Positions 1 to 9,343 are shown, counted from the first letter of the stretch. The stretch: DNA of 64,000 nucleotides from Massilia rubra (GCF_011682065.1 NZ_VUYU01000003.1:186001-250000); one strand, 5' to 3'. The notes: generated by a model not told the origin, from the sequence alone. Program-made: numbers and translations.

Positions 1-1
1 G

Positions 2-184
2 CGCGCGTCCGGCGTGCCGGTGGCCTACATGACCCTGGAGGGCGAAGGCCATGGCTTTCGCAAGGCCGACAGCATCGTGCGCACGCTCGAAGCGGAGCTG
101 TATTTCTACCTGCGCATCTTCGGTTTGACCACACAAGGCCAGCCGGCGGTGGTGGCGATCGAGAATCTGCCCGACGCTGCATGA
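2..184 (+). CDS. Prolyl oligopeptidase-like (S9) serine peptidase, C-terminal end only
   Basis: The frame is open from the left window edge and codes for about 60 residues ending in a TGA. The segment GEGHGFRKADS is typical of the C-terminal end of S9 family peptidases/acylaminoacyl-peptidases, where the His of the GHG(F) stretch is the catalytic histidine of an alpha/beta hydrolase fold; the following helix (TLEAELYFYLRIFGL) also fits the family end. The serine and aspartate of the triad lie outside the window. The stop overlaps the ATG of the next gene (ATGA), so the two are probably cotranscribed. Family assignment rests on this short tail only. Confidence 0.7.
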   Translation, partial: RASGVPVAYMTLEGEGHGFRKADSIVRTLEAELYFYLRIFGLTTQGQPAVVAIENLPDAA

Positions 185-3100
185 ACGAACGGGAAACAGC
201 GACCATGCGCGAGCAATTCACGCACATGGACACGGTCGAGCAACATAGCGTCGCCATGCTGGCGATGGCGGGCGAGCCGATGGGCCGCATCCGCCTCCAG
301 GAGCACCTCGCCGCCGCCGGTGTCGCGCTCGACAACGAGCGCATGGTGGCGGCGATGGATGCGCTGCGCGGCGCCGGCATGGCGAGCGAGTTGCAGCATC
401 GCGGCTGGATCATCACGCCCGAGATCACCTGGCTGGCGCTGAGCACCGCGCTCGACGCCGGCACCTTCGGCGCGCTGGCCCTCGCCTACGACAAGCTGAC
501 CCCGCTGCGCCGCAACTGGGAAGGCTTTGCGATCTTGCGCAGCTACCGCCAGGGCGTGGCGCTGCTGCGCATCGCGCTGGCCAGCGGCCAGGGGCCGGCC
601 CAGGTGGCGCCGCTGCTGGCGGCCTGCATGAACTGCCACGAGGCGGGCTACCTGCATCCGCTGGTCGATATCTGCGCGCGCCCGTTCGAGCCGGCGCTGT
701 TTGCGCGCATCCACCCGCTGGTGCGCGACGAGGTGCTGACGGTGCTGCTGGAGAATGCCCAACGCGAACCGGCCAGCGCGGCGCAGTTGCGCGGCTTCGC
801 CGAACGCCACCTGGCCCAGGGCGCGCCGTCGATGGCGCTGCGCATCGTCATGGCCGAACACCTGATTTTATGCGGCCGCCTGGACGACGCCTCGAACCTG
901 CTGGCCGAGCTGGACGACTCGATGGCGCTGTTCTACCGCAGCGTGATCTTGCTGCTGCGCGATCACCACATGGAGGCGCTCACCGGGTTCGAGCAGGCGC
1001 TCAAGGCGCTGCGGCGCGAGACCGGCAAGCGCAAGATGGCCTTTCCCGGCATCGGCGGCCACCTGTACGTGCTGGCGCTGCTGCGCAGTCCCGATCCGAA
1101 GCATGCCAAGGCGGCCGAGGCCTATCTCGACATCGTCACGCGCACCGCGCAAAGCCACGACACGGCGGTCTACCAGCAACTGAACCTGCTGCGCCAGATC
1201 CGCGGCGGCACGGTCGACGCCGCGGTACTGCCCACGCGCAGTTGGGAAAGCGCGCTGCAACCGTTCATGTTCCGCGCGCTGCTGCACTACTGGCTGGCGT
1301 TGCCGCAGCTCGACGACAAGCGCGCGCAGCTCGAACAGATGATGACGCAGGCGTGCGAAGGTGGTTTTGACCTGGTGGCGGCGCAGCTGGGGGCCCTGCT
1401 GGGCCGCATCGGCGCCGTCTCGCGCGACCAGCAAGCGACCGCCCTGCGCCAGCGCCTGCGCTTTGCCGACATGAGCGTCTGGTTCGAGCGCGAGGAGCCG
1501 TGGGAACGCCAGCTCAATGCGCTGATCAACCTGCAGCCGGCGGTGAATGTCGAAGTCGTGAAAGAAGCGCGCCTGGTGTGGGGCCTGCGCTTCGATCCGC
1601 TGTACGGCGTGCAGGACATCGAAGCGCGCGAACAGAAGCGCGACGCCCAGGGCGGCTGGAGCCGCGGCCGCGCCATGGGCCTCAAGCGCCTGTCGGAGGA
1701 CGCGGCCAGCTTCGACTTCTTGACCTCGCAAGACCTGCACGTGGTGGCGACCCTGAACGCCTATAAATACTACAGCGGCGGCGGGGTGCGTTACGAATTC
1801 GACATGGACAAGGCGGTGGCCGCGCTGATCGGCCACCCACTGCTGTTCTGGATCGATGCGCCGGGCACGCGCGTGGAACTGCTGCCGGGCGAACCGGAAC
1901 TGATGATCAAGGCGCGCGCCGGGAATGTGACCATCACCCTGCAACCGCCCATCGTGGACAACACCGACGACGTGTGCGTAACGCGTGAAACGCCGACCCG
2001 CCTGCGGGTGGTGCGCATCAGCGACGAGCACCGCCGCATCGGCGCCATCGTCGGCAATGGCCTGGTGGTGCCGCTGCACGCGGAAAAGCAGGTGCTCAAG
2101 GCGATTGGCGCGATCTCGTCGATTGTCACGGTGCAGTCGGACATCGGCGGCAGCGCGGCCGACATCGCCCGGGTGGAGGCCGACAGCCGCCTGCACGTGC
2201 ACCTGCTGCCCTATCAGCAGGGCCTGAAAATGCAGGTGCTGGTTCGCCCCTTGCCGGACGCCGGCGCCTATTACCCGCCCGGTTCGGGCGCCGAGAGCGT
2301 GATCGCCGATATCAAGGGCGCGCGGGTCGAAGCGCGCCGCAACCTGAACGCCGAACGCGAAGCCGAACGCCAGTTGGTCGGGGCGCTGCACGTGCTGGAG
2401 CAATCCGAAGCCGACCACGGCGAATGGCTGCTGGCCAATCCGATCGCGTGCCTGGAACTGCTGGCCGAATTGCAGGAGCTCGACCCGGTGAACGTGCTGC
2501 TGGCCTGGCCCGAGGGCGAGCCGTTCCGGCTGGCCAAGAAGGCCGATTCGGCGTCGGTGCGCCTGTCGATCAAGCGCGACAAGGACTGGTTCGCGGCCAG
2601 CGGCGAGGTGCAGATCGACGAGAACCGCATCATGGACCTGCGCACCCTGCTCGATATGCTCAGGGAGAACGGCAGCCGCTTCGTGGCGCTGGGCGACAAC
2701 CAGTTCATGGCCCTCACGTCCGAACTGCACCGGCGCCTGATGGAGCTGTCGGCTTTTGGCACGCCCAGCGCGGACGGGGTCAAGGTGCATGCGCTGGCCA
2801 GCTTCGCCCTGGAAGACCTGGCGCAGGACGCCGGCAGCGTCACCACCGACAAAGCCTGGATCGCCCACCTGGCGCACATGGAGCGCAACGCGGCCTTCGT
2901 GCCGCAGATGCCGAGCACCCTGCAAGCCGAATTGCGCGACTACCAGGTCGAGGGCTTCGAATGGCTGGCGCGCCTGGCCCACTGGGGCGTGGGCGCCTGC
3001 CTGGCGGACGACATGGGGCTCGGTAAAACCTTGCAGGCGCTGGCGCTGCTGCTCTCGCGCGCGCCGCAAGGCCCGGCGCTGGTGATCGCGCCGACCTCGG

Positions 3101-4320
3101 TGTGCATGAACTGGATCAGCGAGGCGGCGCGCTTTGCGCCGACCCTGAACGTGAAGCTGTTCGGCAGCGGCGACCGCGCCGCCATGCTCGATGAGGCGGG
3201 GCCGTTCGACCTGGTGGTCGCCAGCTACGGCCTGCTGCAACTGGAAGCGCCGGCGTTTGCCAAGGTGCGCTGGAACAGCATCGTGCTCGATGAAGCGCAG
3301 GCGATCAAGAACACCGCGACCAAGCGCTCGCAGGCCGTGATGGCGCTGCAGGGCGAGTTCCGCATGGTGGCCACCGGCACGCCGCTGGAAAATCACCTGG
3401 GCGAGTTGTGGAACCTGTTCCGCTTCATTAATCCGGGCTTGCTCGGCACCAGCGACCAGTTCAACCTGCGCTTTGCCGGGCCGATCGAACGGGCACAGGA
3501 CAAGCGCGCCGAAGCCGGGGCGCGCTTGCGCCTGCGCCGTTTGATCCAGCCGTTCATTTTGCGCCGCACCAAGGCGCAAGTGCTGTCGGAACTGCCGCCG
3601 CGCACCGAGATCGTGCTGCCGGTCGATTTGACCGAAGAAGAAACGGCGCTGTACGAATCGCTGCGGCGCGATGCGATCGCCAAGCTGGCCGCGCTGGAAG
3701 CGCCCGAGAGCCAGAAGTCGATCCAGATCCTGGCCGAGATGATGAAGTTGCGGCGCGCCTGCTGCAATCCGGCGCTGGTGGCGCCCGAGCTGGGCCTGCA
3801 AAGCAGTAAGCTCACCGTGTTCGCGCGCCTGCTCGACGACCTGCTCGACAACCGCCACAAGGTGCTGGTGTTCAGCCAGTTCGTCGATCACCTGACCCTG
3901 ATCCGCAAGCATTTGGATGAGCGCGGGATCAAGTATCAGTACCTCGATGGCTCGACCCCGATGCAGGAGCGTAAAAAGCGGGTCGACGCGTTCCAGGCCG
4001 GCGAGGGCGATGTGTTCCTCATTTCGCTCAAGGCGGGCGGGGTCGGGATCAACCTGACGGCGGCGGACTATGTGATCCATATGGACCCGTGGTGGAATCC
4101 GGCGGTGGAAGACCAGGCGTCGGACCGCGCGCACCGCATGGGGCAGCAGCGGCCGGTGACCATTTACCGGCTGGTGGCACGGCACACGATCGAGGAAGGC
4201 ATCGTCGACCTGCACAAGCACAAGCGCGACCTGGCCGACAGCCTGCTCGAAGGCAGCGACGTCTCGGCGCGCATGTCGCCGGGGGATATGCTGCGCATGC
4301 TGCAGGAGGGCTTGCGGTAG
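181..4320 (+). CDS. SNF2-family DEAD/DEAH-box helicase, 1379 aa, with long N-terminal extension
   Basis: An ATP-dependent double-stranded DNA translocase of the SWI2/SNF2 class. The C-terminal ~470 residues hold the complete motor: motif I ADDMGLGKT (Lys near residue 949), motif II DEAQ (near 1037-1040), the ATGTPLENHLGELW segment, and in the second RecA domain FSQFVDHL, LKAGGVGINLTAAD and motif VI DRAHRMGQ (near 1315-1322). The first ~900 residues are alpha-helical and repeat-like (TPR-like around 180-320), with no domain I can name; the region before the motor resembles the SNF2-associated segment of bacterial homologues. Start taken as the ATG overlapping the upstream stop; a second ATG eight codons downstream is possible. 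Cytosolic; probably involved in transcription or nucleoprotein remodelling like RapA, but the specific role is unknown. A second, different SNF2 protein lies at 43881-46991. Confidence 0.9.
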   Translation: MNERETATMREQFTHMDTVEQHSVAMLAMAGEPMGRIRLQEHLAAAGVALDNERMVAAMDALRGAGMASELQHRGWIITPEITWLALSTALDAGTFGALALAYDKLTPLRRNWEGFAILRSYRQGVALLRIALASGQGPAQVAPLLAACMNCHEAGYLHPLVDICARPFEPALFARIHPLVRDEVLTVLLENAQREPASAAQLRGFAERHLAQGAPSMALRIVMAEHLILCGRLDDASNLLAELDDSMALFYRSVILLLRDHHMEALTGFEQALKALRRETGKRKMAFPGIGGHLYVLALLRSPDPKHAKAAEAYLDIVTRTAQSHDTAVYQQLNLLRQIRGGTVDAAVLPTRSWESALQPFMFRALLHYWLALPQLDDKRAQLEQMMTQACEGGFDLVAAQLGALLGRIGAVSRDQQATALRQRLRFADMSVWFEREEPWERQLNALINLQPAVNVEVVKEARLVWGLRFDPLYGVQDIEAREQKRDAQGGWSRGRAMGLKRLSEDAASFDFLTSQDLHVVATLNAYKYYSGGGVRYEFDMDKAVAALIGHPLLFWIDAPGTRVELLPGEPELMIKARAGNVTITLQPPIVDNTDDVCVTRETPTRLRVVRISDEHRRIGAIVGNGLVVPLHAEKQVLKAIGAISSIVTVQSDIGGSAADIARVEADSRLHVHLLPYQQGLKMQVLVRPLPDAGAYYPPGSGAESVIADIKGARVEARRNLNAEREAERQLVGALHVLEQSEADHGEWLLANPIACLELLAELQELDPVNVLLAWPEGEPFRLAKKADSASVRLSIKRDKDWFAASGEVQIDENRIMDLRTLLDMLRENGSRFVALGDNQFMALTSELHRRLMELSAFGTPSADGVKVHALASFALEDLAQDAGSVTTDKAWIAHLAHMERNAAFVPQMPSTLQAELRDYQVEGFEWLARLAHWGVGACLADDMGLGKTLQALALLLSRAPQGPALVIAPTSVCMNWISEAARFAPTLNVKLFGSGDRAAMLDEAGPFDLVVASYGLLQLEAPAFAKVRWNSIVLDEAQAIKNTATKRSQAVMALQGEFRMVATGTPLENHLGELWNLFRFINPGLLGTSDQFNLRFAGPIERAQDKRAEAGARLRLRRLIQPFILRRTKAQVLSELPPRTEIVLPVDLTEEETALYESLRRDAIAKLAALEAPESQKSIQILAEMMKLRRACCNPALVAPELGLQSSKLTVFARLLDDLLDNRHKVLVFSQFVDHLTLIRKHLDERGIKYQYLDGSTPMQERKKRVDAFQAGEGDVFLISLKAGGVGINLTAADYVIHMDPWWNPAVEDQASDRAHRMGQQRPVTIYRLVARHTIEEGIVDLHKHKRDLADSLLEGSDVSARMSPGDMLRMLQEGLR

Positions 4321-4325
4321 GCCGC

Positions 4326-4355
4326 CATGTCGTTCCCGCCTTCGGGAACGACGTG
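4326..4355. repeat. Single palindromic hairpin of the REP-like family
   Basis: GTCGTTCCCG at 4329-4338 pairs with CGGGAACGAC at 4343-4352 around a CCTT loop, and the stem extends three more pairs outward. It lies 6 bases after the helicase stop. No T-run follows, so it is not a standard intrinsic terminator. The core matches one arm of the double-hairpin repeats at 21744, 23567, 57524 and 60725. Confidence 0.75.
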
Positions 4356-4395
4356 GTAGCGGTCGGAGTAGCGCCCTGCGCCATTCCATGACATC

Positions 4396-4914
4396 ATGCG
4401 TTTTTATCAAGCGGCGCCAAAATCCATGGAAGAAGACAACGCATCGAGAAGCTCCCCCGACGCTCACGTGATCGGCGTGAAGTCATGGCTGGCCTACACC
4501 GGCGTCGTGATCCTCGCGGCCCTGCTGTTCGGCGTCGCGCTGCCGCTGGCGTTCAGCTACGGCAACGAGATCGCCGCCGCCGTCGTCTTCGCCATCTCGG
4601 CGATCGTGGTCGGCTACCGCTTCCTGCTGCTGCGCAGTATCCAGCTGTATTACGATGACGTGGGCGTGTGGCTCTATTCCGGCGTACTGCCCTGGAAAAA
4701 AGGCGTCACCGGCGTCAAATGGCGCGACATGGAAGACGCCAGCTTCGCGCAGGGCTTCTGGAGCTGGGTCACGCGCTCTTACACCGTGCGCATCGGCCAC
4801 CGTTTCACCAAGTCGAGCGAGATTGTCCTGACCAATATCGCCAACGGCAAACACACGGTCGCCACCCTCAACGCGCGGCAGCAGGAAATGATCCGCGCCG
4901 GCGCCATCGACTGA
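4396..4914 (+). CDS. Small membrane protein with two TM helices and a PH-like cytosolic part
   Basis: Codes for 172 residues. After a polar N-terminus come two closely spaced hydrophobic helices (about residues 30-52 and 55-77), then a beta-rich soluble part (YYDDVGVWLYSGVLPWKKGV, then IVLTNIANGKHTVATL) reminiscent of bacterial PH-like domains found in small inner-membrane proteins. No catalytic motif. The start is uncertain: ATG at 4396, or the in-frame ATG at 4426 which would give MEEDNAS; neither has a clear ribosome binding site. It stands alone between two larger + strand genes. Function unknown. Confidence 0.7.
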   Translation: MRFYQAAPKSMEEDNASRSSPDAHVIGVKSWLAYTGVVILAALLFGVALPLAFSYGNEIAAAVVFAISAIVVGYRFLLLRSIQLYYDDVGVWLYSGVLPWKKGVTGVKWRDMEDASFAQGFWSWVTRSYTVRIGHRFTKSSEIVLTNIANGKHTVATLNARQQEMIRAGAID

Positions 4915-5026
4915 TCCCCCCTCTTCAACCCGACAAAAGCGCGCAAGCGGCGCGATTGATGCTAATCTGACGCCCCGCCGCATGCGTGCGGCTGCTCCTG
5001 TCCCTGTCACTACAAGGCCCAACACA

Positions 5027-6931
5027 ATGTTGAAAACGAAAATTGCGCTGGCTGTTTTAATGACGTGCTTCGCGCTGGCGCCCGCAGGCGCTGCCAAGCC
5101 GAAAAAACAGTCCCAAGCACACAGCACCAAGACGGTGAAAGCCGCCAAGCCAGGCAAGCCAACCAAATCGGGCAAGGCCGCCAAGCCCGCCAAGGCCGCG
5201 GCCATCGCCGCGCCGGTCGCCGCCGCCGTTGTCGCCAGCGCGCCCGCCGCCGGCGCCGAACGCTCGCAGGACCGGCGCTTCAATACGGTCAGCATGCAGT
5301 TCCTCGGCGCGCTGTGGCGCATCGATCCGGAAAGCGCGATCTATTCCGGCAAATACGATGGCGCGGCCAACCTGACCATCCCGAGCGCCGCCACGCGCGC
5401 CGCGCAACTGGCGTTCGCCGACGAATGGCTGCAAAAGCTGGCCAAGCTCGATACGCGCCAGTTGTCGGTCAAGCAGCGCACCGACCACGTCCTGCTGGTC
5501 AACAAGCTCAATGCCGACCGCTTCTACCTGACCACCCTGCGCGAGTTCGAATGGAATCCGGCGCTGTATAACATCGCCGCGCCGATCGATTTGATCATGG
5601 GTTCCGAATACGCGGCCAAGCCGCAGCGCCTGCGCACCCTGCTCAAGCGCCTGACCAATGTGCCGGCCTATTACCAGGTGGCCCAGGCGAGCATCGTCAA
5701 CCCGACCCACGAACACACGCAACTGGCCTTGCAGCAGGCGCCCGGCACCATGACGGTGCTGGCGGACCTGGGCAAGGCGGCGCAGGAATCGATCCTGAAC
5801 CAGGCCGAAAAAGACTTGTTCGCGCGCCGCATCGCGGCCGCCGGCGATGCCCTGATCGGCTACGTCAACTTCCTCACCGATCTCGATAAAGCGCAGCAGG
5901 CCAACAACAGCGCGCGCTCGTTCCGGATCGGCAAGGCGCTGTACGAGCAAAAATTCGGCCATGACATCCAGGCCGGGGTGAGCGCGGAGCAGATGTACCA
6001 GAAGGCCTTGAGCGCGCGCGAGCAGCTGCTCACTCGCATGGATACCCTGTCCGACGAGCTGTGGACCAAGACCATGGGCGGCGCCGCCAAGCCGGCCGAC
6101 CGCACCAAAAAAATCGGCATGGTGATCGACAAGCTGTCGGCCAAGCACGTCTCGCGCGAGGAGTTCTTCCCGGAGATCCGGCGCCAGATCCCGCTGCTGC
6201 AGGACTGGGTGGTGAAGAACAACCTGCTCACGCTCGACCCGAAAAAGCCGCTGGTGGTGCGCGAAACGCCGCTCTACCAGCGCGGCGTGGCGGGCGCCAG
6301 CATCGATGCGCCAGGGCCGTATCGCCCGCAGGACCGCACCTTCTACAATGTGACGCCGCTCGACGGCCTCTCGCCCGAACAGGCCGAGAGCACCCTGCGC
6401 GAATACAACCACTGGATTTTGCAGATCCTGAACATCCACGAAGCCATTCCGGGCCATTACGCGCAACTGGTGTATGCCAACAAGTCGCCATCGTTGATCA
6501 AGTCGTTGTTCGGCAACGGCGCCATGATCGAGGGCTGGGCGGTGTACGGCGAGCGCATGATGCTCGAATCGGGCTATGGCGACAATACGCCGGAAATGTG
6601 GCTGATGTACTCGAAGTGGAACCTGCGCGTGGTCACCAACACCATCCTCGACTACAGCGTGCACGTGCTGGGCATGAGCGAAGCCGATGCGATGGACATG
6701 CTGACGCGCCAGGCCTTCCAGACGCGCAGCGAGGCGAGCGAGAAGTGGCACCGCGCCAAAGTGAGCTCGGTGCAGTTGACCAGCTACTTCAGCGGCTACA
6801 GCGAGATCATGGACCTGCGCGAGCAGCGCAAGCAGGCGCTCGGCGCGCGCTTCGAGCTCAAGCAGTTCCACGAGCAGTTTCTCGGTTACGGCAGCGCGCC
6901 GGTGAAGATGATCAAAGAGTTGATGCAATAA
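5027..6931 (+). CDS. Secreted DUF885-family metallopeptidase-like protein
   Basis: The start at 5027 gives a Sec signal peptide (MLKTKIALAVLMTCFALAPAGA, then AKPKK), which the longer frame from 4982 would spoil. Residues ~23-75 form a Lys/Pro/Ala-rich low-complexity linker. The rest (~75-634) is a DUF885 domain: HEAIPGH at about residues 471-477 supplies a metal-binding HExxxGH-type motif, and MIEGWAVYGERMM about 30 residues later supplies the second glutamate. DUF885 proteins are periplasmic, and some relatives are thought to be zinc-dependent peptidases; substrate unknown. 634 residues fits the family. The next gene starts 10 bases downstream, so they are likely cotranscribed. Confidence 0.88.
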   Translation: MLKTKIALAVLMTCFALAPAGAAKPKKQSQAHSTKTVKAAKPGKPTKSGKAAKPAKAAAIAAPVAAAVVASAPAAGAERSQDRRFNTVSMQFLGALWRIDPESAIYSGKYDGAANLTIPSAATRAAQLAFADEWLQKLAKLDTRQLSVKQRTDHVLLVNKLNADRFYLTTLREFEWNPALYNIAAPIDLIMGSEYAAKPQRLRTLLKRLTNVPAYYQVAQASIVNPTHEHTQLALQQAPGTMTVLADLGKAAQESILNQAEKDLFARRIAAAGDALIGYVNFLTDLDKAQQANNSARSFRIGKALYEQKFGHDIQAGVSAEQMYQKALSAREQLLTRMDTLSDELWTKTMGGAAKPADRTKKIGMVIDKLSAKHVSREEFFPEIRRQIPLLQDWVVKNNLLTLDPKKPLVVRETPLYQRGVAGASIDAPGPYRPQDRTFYNVTPLDGLSPEQAESTLREYNHWILQILNIHEAIPGHYAQLVYANKSPSLIKSLFGNGAMIEGWAVYGERMMLESGYGDNTPEMWLMYSKWNLRVVTNTILDYSVHVLGMSEADAMDMLTRQAFQTRSEASEKWHRAKVSSVQLTSYFSGYSEIMDLREQRKQALGARFELKQFHEQFLGYGSAPVKMIKELMQ

Positions 6932-6941
6932 GGAGAGCGCG

Positions 6942-7730
6942 ATGCGCATAGTAATAGGTGTGATGCTTGCGGCGCTTGCCTTGTATGTCGTCGCCTGCGT
7001 CGGCCTGTTTCTGGCGCAGCGTTCCTTGATCTACTTTCCGCAGCCGCGCCGTTTCGGCACGCCCGACTCGGTCATCAAGCTGCCCGTGGACGGCGCCGTG
7101 CTGGACGTGTCGGTGCGGCTTGAAAGCGGGCCGCGCGCGCTCATTTACCTGGGCGGGAACGCCGAGGATGTCTCGGCCAGCCTGCCCTTCCTCGGCGAGA
7201 CCTTTCCCGGACAGGCGGTCTATCTGCTGCATTACCGGGGCTACGGCGGCAGTACCGGCAAGCCGACCGAGGCGGCGCTGTTCGCCGATGCGCTGGCCCT
7301 GTTCGACATGGTGCGGGCGCGCCATCCGCAGGTGACCGTGATCGGGCGCAGCCTGGGCAGCGGCGTGGCGGTGCATCTGGCGAGCATGCGGCCGGTGGAC
7401 CGGCTGGTGCTGGTGACGCCCTACGACAGCATCGTCGGCATCGCCGAACTGCAGTTTCCGTGGTTTCCGGTGACGCTGCTCTTGAGGGATAAGTTCGAGT
7501 CGGGTGTGTACGCCGCCAGGGTCAATGCCCCGACCACGCTGATCGTCGCCGGGAACGACGAGATGATCCCGCGCGCCAGTTCGGAACTGTTAATGACGCG
7601 CTTTAAACCCGGCGTGGCGCGCTATATCAATGTGCCGGAGACGGGGCATAACTCGATTTCGGACAGCCCGCTGTACGGGCCGGGGCTGGCCGGCGAGACG
7701 GTGCGCCAGCCTGCGCTGACGGCGAACTAG
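6942..7730 (+). CDS. Membrane-anchored alpha/beta hydrolase
   Basis: 262 residues. An N-terminal hydrophobic helix (about 3-24) acts as signal anchor, followed by an alpha/beta hydrolase fold of the ABHD12/13-like (YfhR/BEM46) type. The triad can be read directly: Ser137 in GRSLGSG, Asp206 in AGNDEMI and His236 in ETGHNSIS. The oxyanion segment is YLGGNAED. A good ribosome binding site (AAGGAGAG) precedes the ATG, 10 bases after the DUF885 gene. The substrate is probably a lipid or ester; unknown. The gene converges with the lipoprotein gene at 7773-8684, with no obvious terminator between. Confidence 0.85.
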   Translation: MRIVIGVMLAALALYVVACVGLFLAQRSLIYFPQPRRFGTPDSVIKLPVDGAVLDVSVRLESGPRALIYLGGNAEDVSASLPFLGETFPGQAVYLLHYRGYGGSTGKPTEAALFADALALFDMVRARHPQVTVIGRSLGSGVAVHLASMRPVDRLVLVTPYDSIVGIAELQFPWFPVTLLLRDKFESGVYAARVNAPTTLIVAGNDEMIPRASSELLMTRFKPGVARYINVPETGHNSISDSPLYGPGLAGETVRQPALTAN

Positions 7731-7772
7731 TGTGCGTTCGATGGGCAGCGTGAGCCCGTCGGGAGCGCGCCG

Positions 7773-8684
7773 CTATGTGCCCGCTTCGTTTTCCGGGAAG
7801 CGGGGCGTGGGGTCGGGCAGGCTCTTCAGGCACGCCGGAGCCGGACGCTCGCTCAGGCAGGCGCGCCACTGCGTGTCCCAGTAGGCGCCGGTGGCGCTTG
7901 CGCAGCCAGGTCCGGGCCGTTGATTGCACGCCTTCGTGGTCGCTTCGAATACCTTGTTGCCCCATTCATTCGATGCGAACTGGGCGCGTTTCCGGTCCAC
8001 CTCGGTACTGGAAAAGACCGTGGGATCGACGCTGCCGCTTGGCCCGGTCCATGCCTTTCCGCCATCGGCCGAGACAAACAAGAGAAATTTGTCGAAACGG
8101 AGCGGGTCCGTGATCTCCAGCTGATATTGGCCGCCCACGACCCGGAAGCGCGATCGGTAGTAACCGATCGCTTGGAAAGCCGCATGGATCTGCTGGTTTC
8201 CGCCGGGCTTTTCAAGCGCATTGGGATGAATGTTCTCGCTGAAGGTATGGCCACCGTCTCCGCTGACGACCAGCACTGAGCCCCCGCGCTTGCCGTTCGC
8301 CGCCATGAAACGAAAGATGGCTTCATCGGTCAGCGCGTAGACGGTGTTTTCGCTGATGGCGTAATTGACGCAATCGGGGTGATCGTCGTTAAATGAGGTC
8401 AGGGTCGTGGAGACATTCTTGCCCTGGTATTTGACGTGAAACGCGGCAGCGAATGAATCCCTGATCCCGCCGCTGTGAAACGCATCGTGCTTGCCGAGGT
8501 TGGGGGCGTCGGCGGTCAAGACAAATTCGGAGCCGTCCGGTAAAGAACATGTCCGCCATCGCCCATCCTGCGAGCGTTTTTCCGTCTTGCTCTCGCCAGG
8601 CTGGAGCTCACCCTTGTCGAGCTTGCACGCAGCCAGGGACATCACACCGACGGTGACACATATTGCCAGTACAGCTTTTTTCAC
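7773..8684 (-). CDS. Lipoprotein with two Asp-box-like motifs, 303 aa
   Basis: The GTG start at 8684 gives a textbook lipoprotein signal (KKAVLAICVTVGVMSLAAC, lipobox LAAC), so the mature protein should be lipid-anchored. A longer TTG start at 8753 would overlap the toxin gene and bury the signal. Two segments, SGDGGHTF and SADGGKAW, match the S-x-D-G-G-x-x-W/F Asp-box seen in sialidase/BNR beta-propellers, so a partial propeller-like fold is possible, but the protein is short for a full propeller. Five or more cysteines in the C-terminal third suggest disulfides (periplasmic or surface location). It begins 19 bases after the mazF-like stop on the same strand and could be cotranscribed. Some T6SS immunity lipoproteins have similar repeats, but no effector gene is seen nearby; function unknown. 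Confidence 0.75.
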   Translation of the reverse strand: MKKAVLAICVTVGVMSLAACKLDKGELQPGESKTEKRSQDGRWRTCSLPDGSEFVLTADAPNLGKHDAFHSGGIRDSFAAAFHVKYQGKNVSTTLTSFNDDHPDCVNYAISENTVYALTDEAIFRFMAANGKRGGSVLVVSGDGGHTFSENIHPNALEKPGGNQQIHAAFQAIGYYRSRFRVVGGQYQLEITDPLRFDKFLLFVSADGGKAWTGPSGSVDPTVFSSTEVDRKRAQFASNEWGNKVFEATTKACNQRPGPGCASATGAYWDTQWRACLSERPAPACLKSLPDPTPRFPENEAGT

Positions 8685-8703
8685 ATGGTTCCCGGTTGTT
8701 GCT

Positions 8704-9069
8704 TTATCCACAGATCGCAATGATTTGATTGAGAGAGTCGCACGCCAGCGCAAAAACCTCTTCAGGCGCTTGCTTCATCGGATGCGGCTTCGCACCGCGC
8801 ATCTTCCAATCAAACGATTTTGGCTGATGCGTCAGGATGTAACTGGCGACGCCTTTCATTCCCGAGAATTTCATCGCAAACGGATTCGTTTCGTTGGATG
8901 CGGCAGTCGTCATTGGTAGTCCTATCACGATGCCAGTCCGCTCATTGAACGCCTTCGGCGACAGCACCAGCAGCGGGTGGACGTCACGCATTTCTTTGCC
9001 GATTTGTGGATTGCAGTCGATCCAGATAACGTCGCGACGCTCAGGCACCCAAAATTTACCCGCAGCCAT
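8704..9069 (-). CDS. mazF: MazF/PemK-family mRNA interferase toxin
   Basis: 121 residues. Family hallmarks in order: PERRDVIWIDCNPQIGKE (first strand with the basic/Asp segment), RDVHPLLVLSPKAFNERTGIVIGLPMTT (core with the conserved T-G and P-x-T), PFAMKF and QPKSFDWKMR. Proteins of this family are sequence-specific endoribonucleases that stop translation when freed from their antitoxin. The ATG at 9069 uses the last base of the antitoxin stop (TGATG), giving tight coupling; the TTG just upstream is less likely. Subfamily (MazF, PemK or ChpB) and cleavage sequence cannot be told from the sequence alone. Confidence 0.88.
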   Translation of the reverse strand: MAAGKFWVPERRDVIWIDCNPQIGKEMRDVHPLLVLSPKAFNERTGIVIGLPMTTAASNETNPFAMKFSGMKGVASYILTHQPKSFDWKMRGAKPHPMKQAPEEVFALACDSLNQIIAICG

Positions 9070-9320
9070 CAAACGACCTCGACGCCGACAGGGCCGCTCG
9101 CCATTGCCTCACCGCCGTGCCTGGCCGGATCGAATGCTTCCAGCTTCTGGGCGAGAGACAATTTCGGGGCACCGATACATTTCACGACGACCCCCTCATC
9201 CTGGAGGGACACCTCGACAGGCTGCCCAACAGTAAAGCGTGCCGACCTGGCGATAGCGGCGGGAATCCGCACAGCAAGACTATTGCCCCACTGCTGAACG
9301 GTAAGAATTGCTTTGGCCAT
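9069..9320 (-). CDS. mazE: AbrB/MazE-family antitoxin
   Basis: 83 residues. The N-terminal half (VQQWGNSLAVRIPAAIARSARFTVGQPVEVS) is a swapped-hairpin AbrB/MazE DNA-binding domain; the acidic, flexible C-terminus (KLEAFDPARHGGEAM) fits the toxin-binding tail. As usual, the antitoxin gene comes first and is coupled to the toxin. It should repress its own promoter; a matching 20-bp imperfect palindrome over the -10 box is present at 9344-9363. Confidence 0.88.
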   Translation of the reverse strand: MAKAILTVQQWGNSLAVRIPAAIARSARFTVGQPVEVSLQDEGVVVKCIGAPKLSLAQKLEAFDPARHGGEAMASGPVGVEVV

Positions 9321-9343
9321 CTCAATGCTCCCTGGGCAAATAA

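Noticed and set aside
181-4320. The SNF2 helicase as part of a phage-defence system such as DISARM
   Set aside because: The neighbours are a peptidase and ordinary membrane and hydrolase genes; no methyltransferase, PLD nuclease or DUF1998 partner is adjacent.
4326-4355. Intrinsic terminator after the helicase gene
   Set aside because: A strong hairpin is present but no T-run follows on either strand, and its core matches the palindromic repeats, so it is listed as a repeat.
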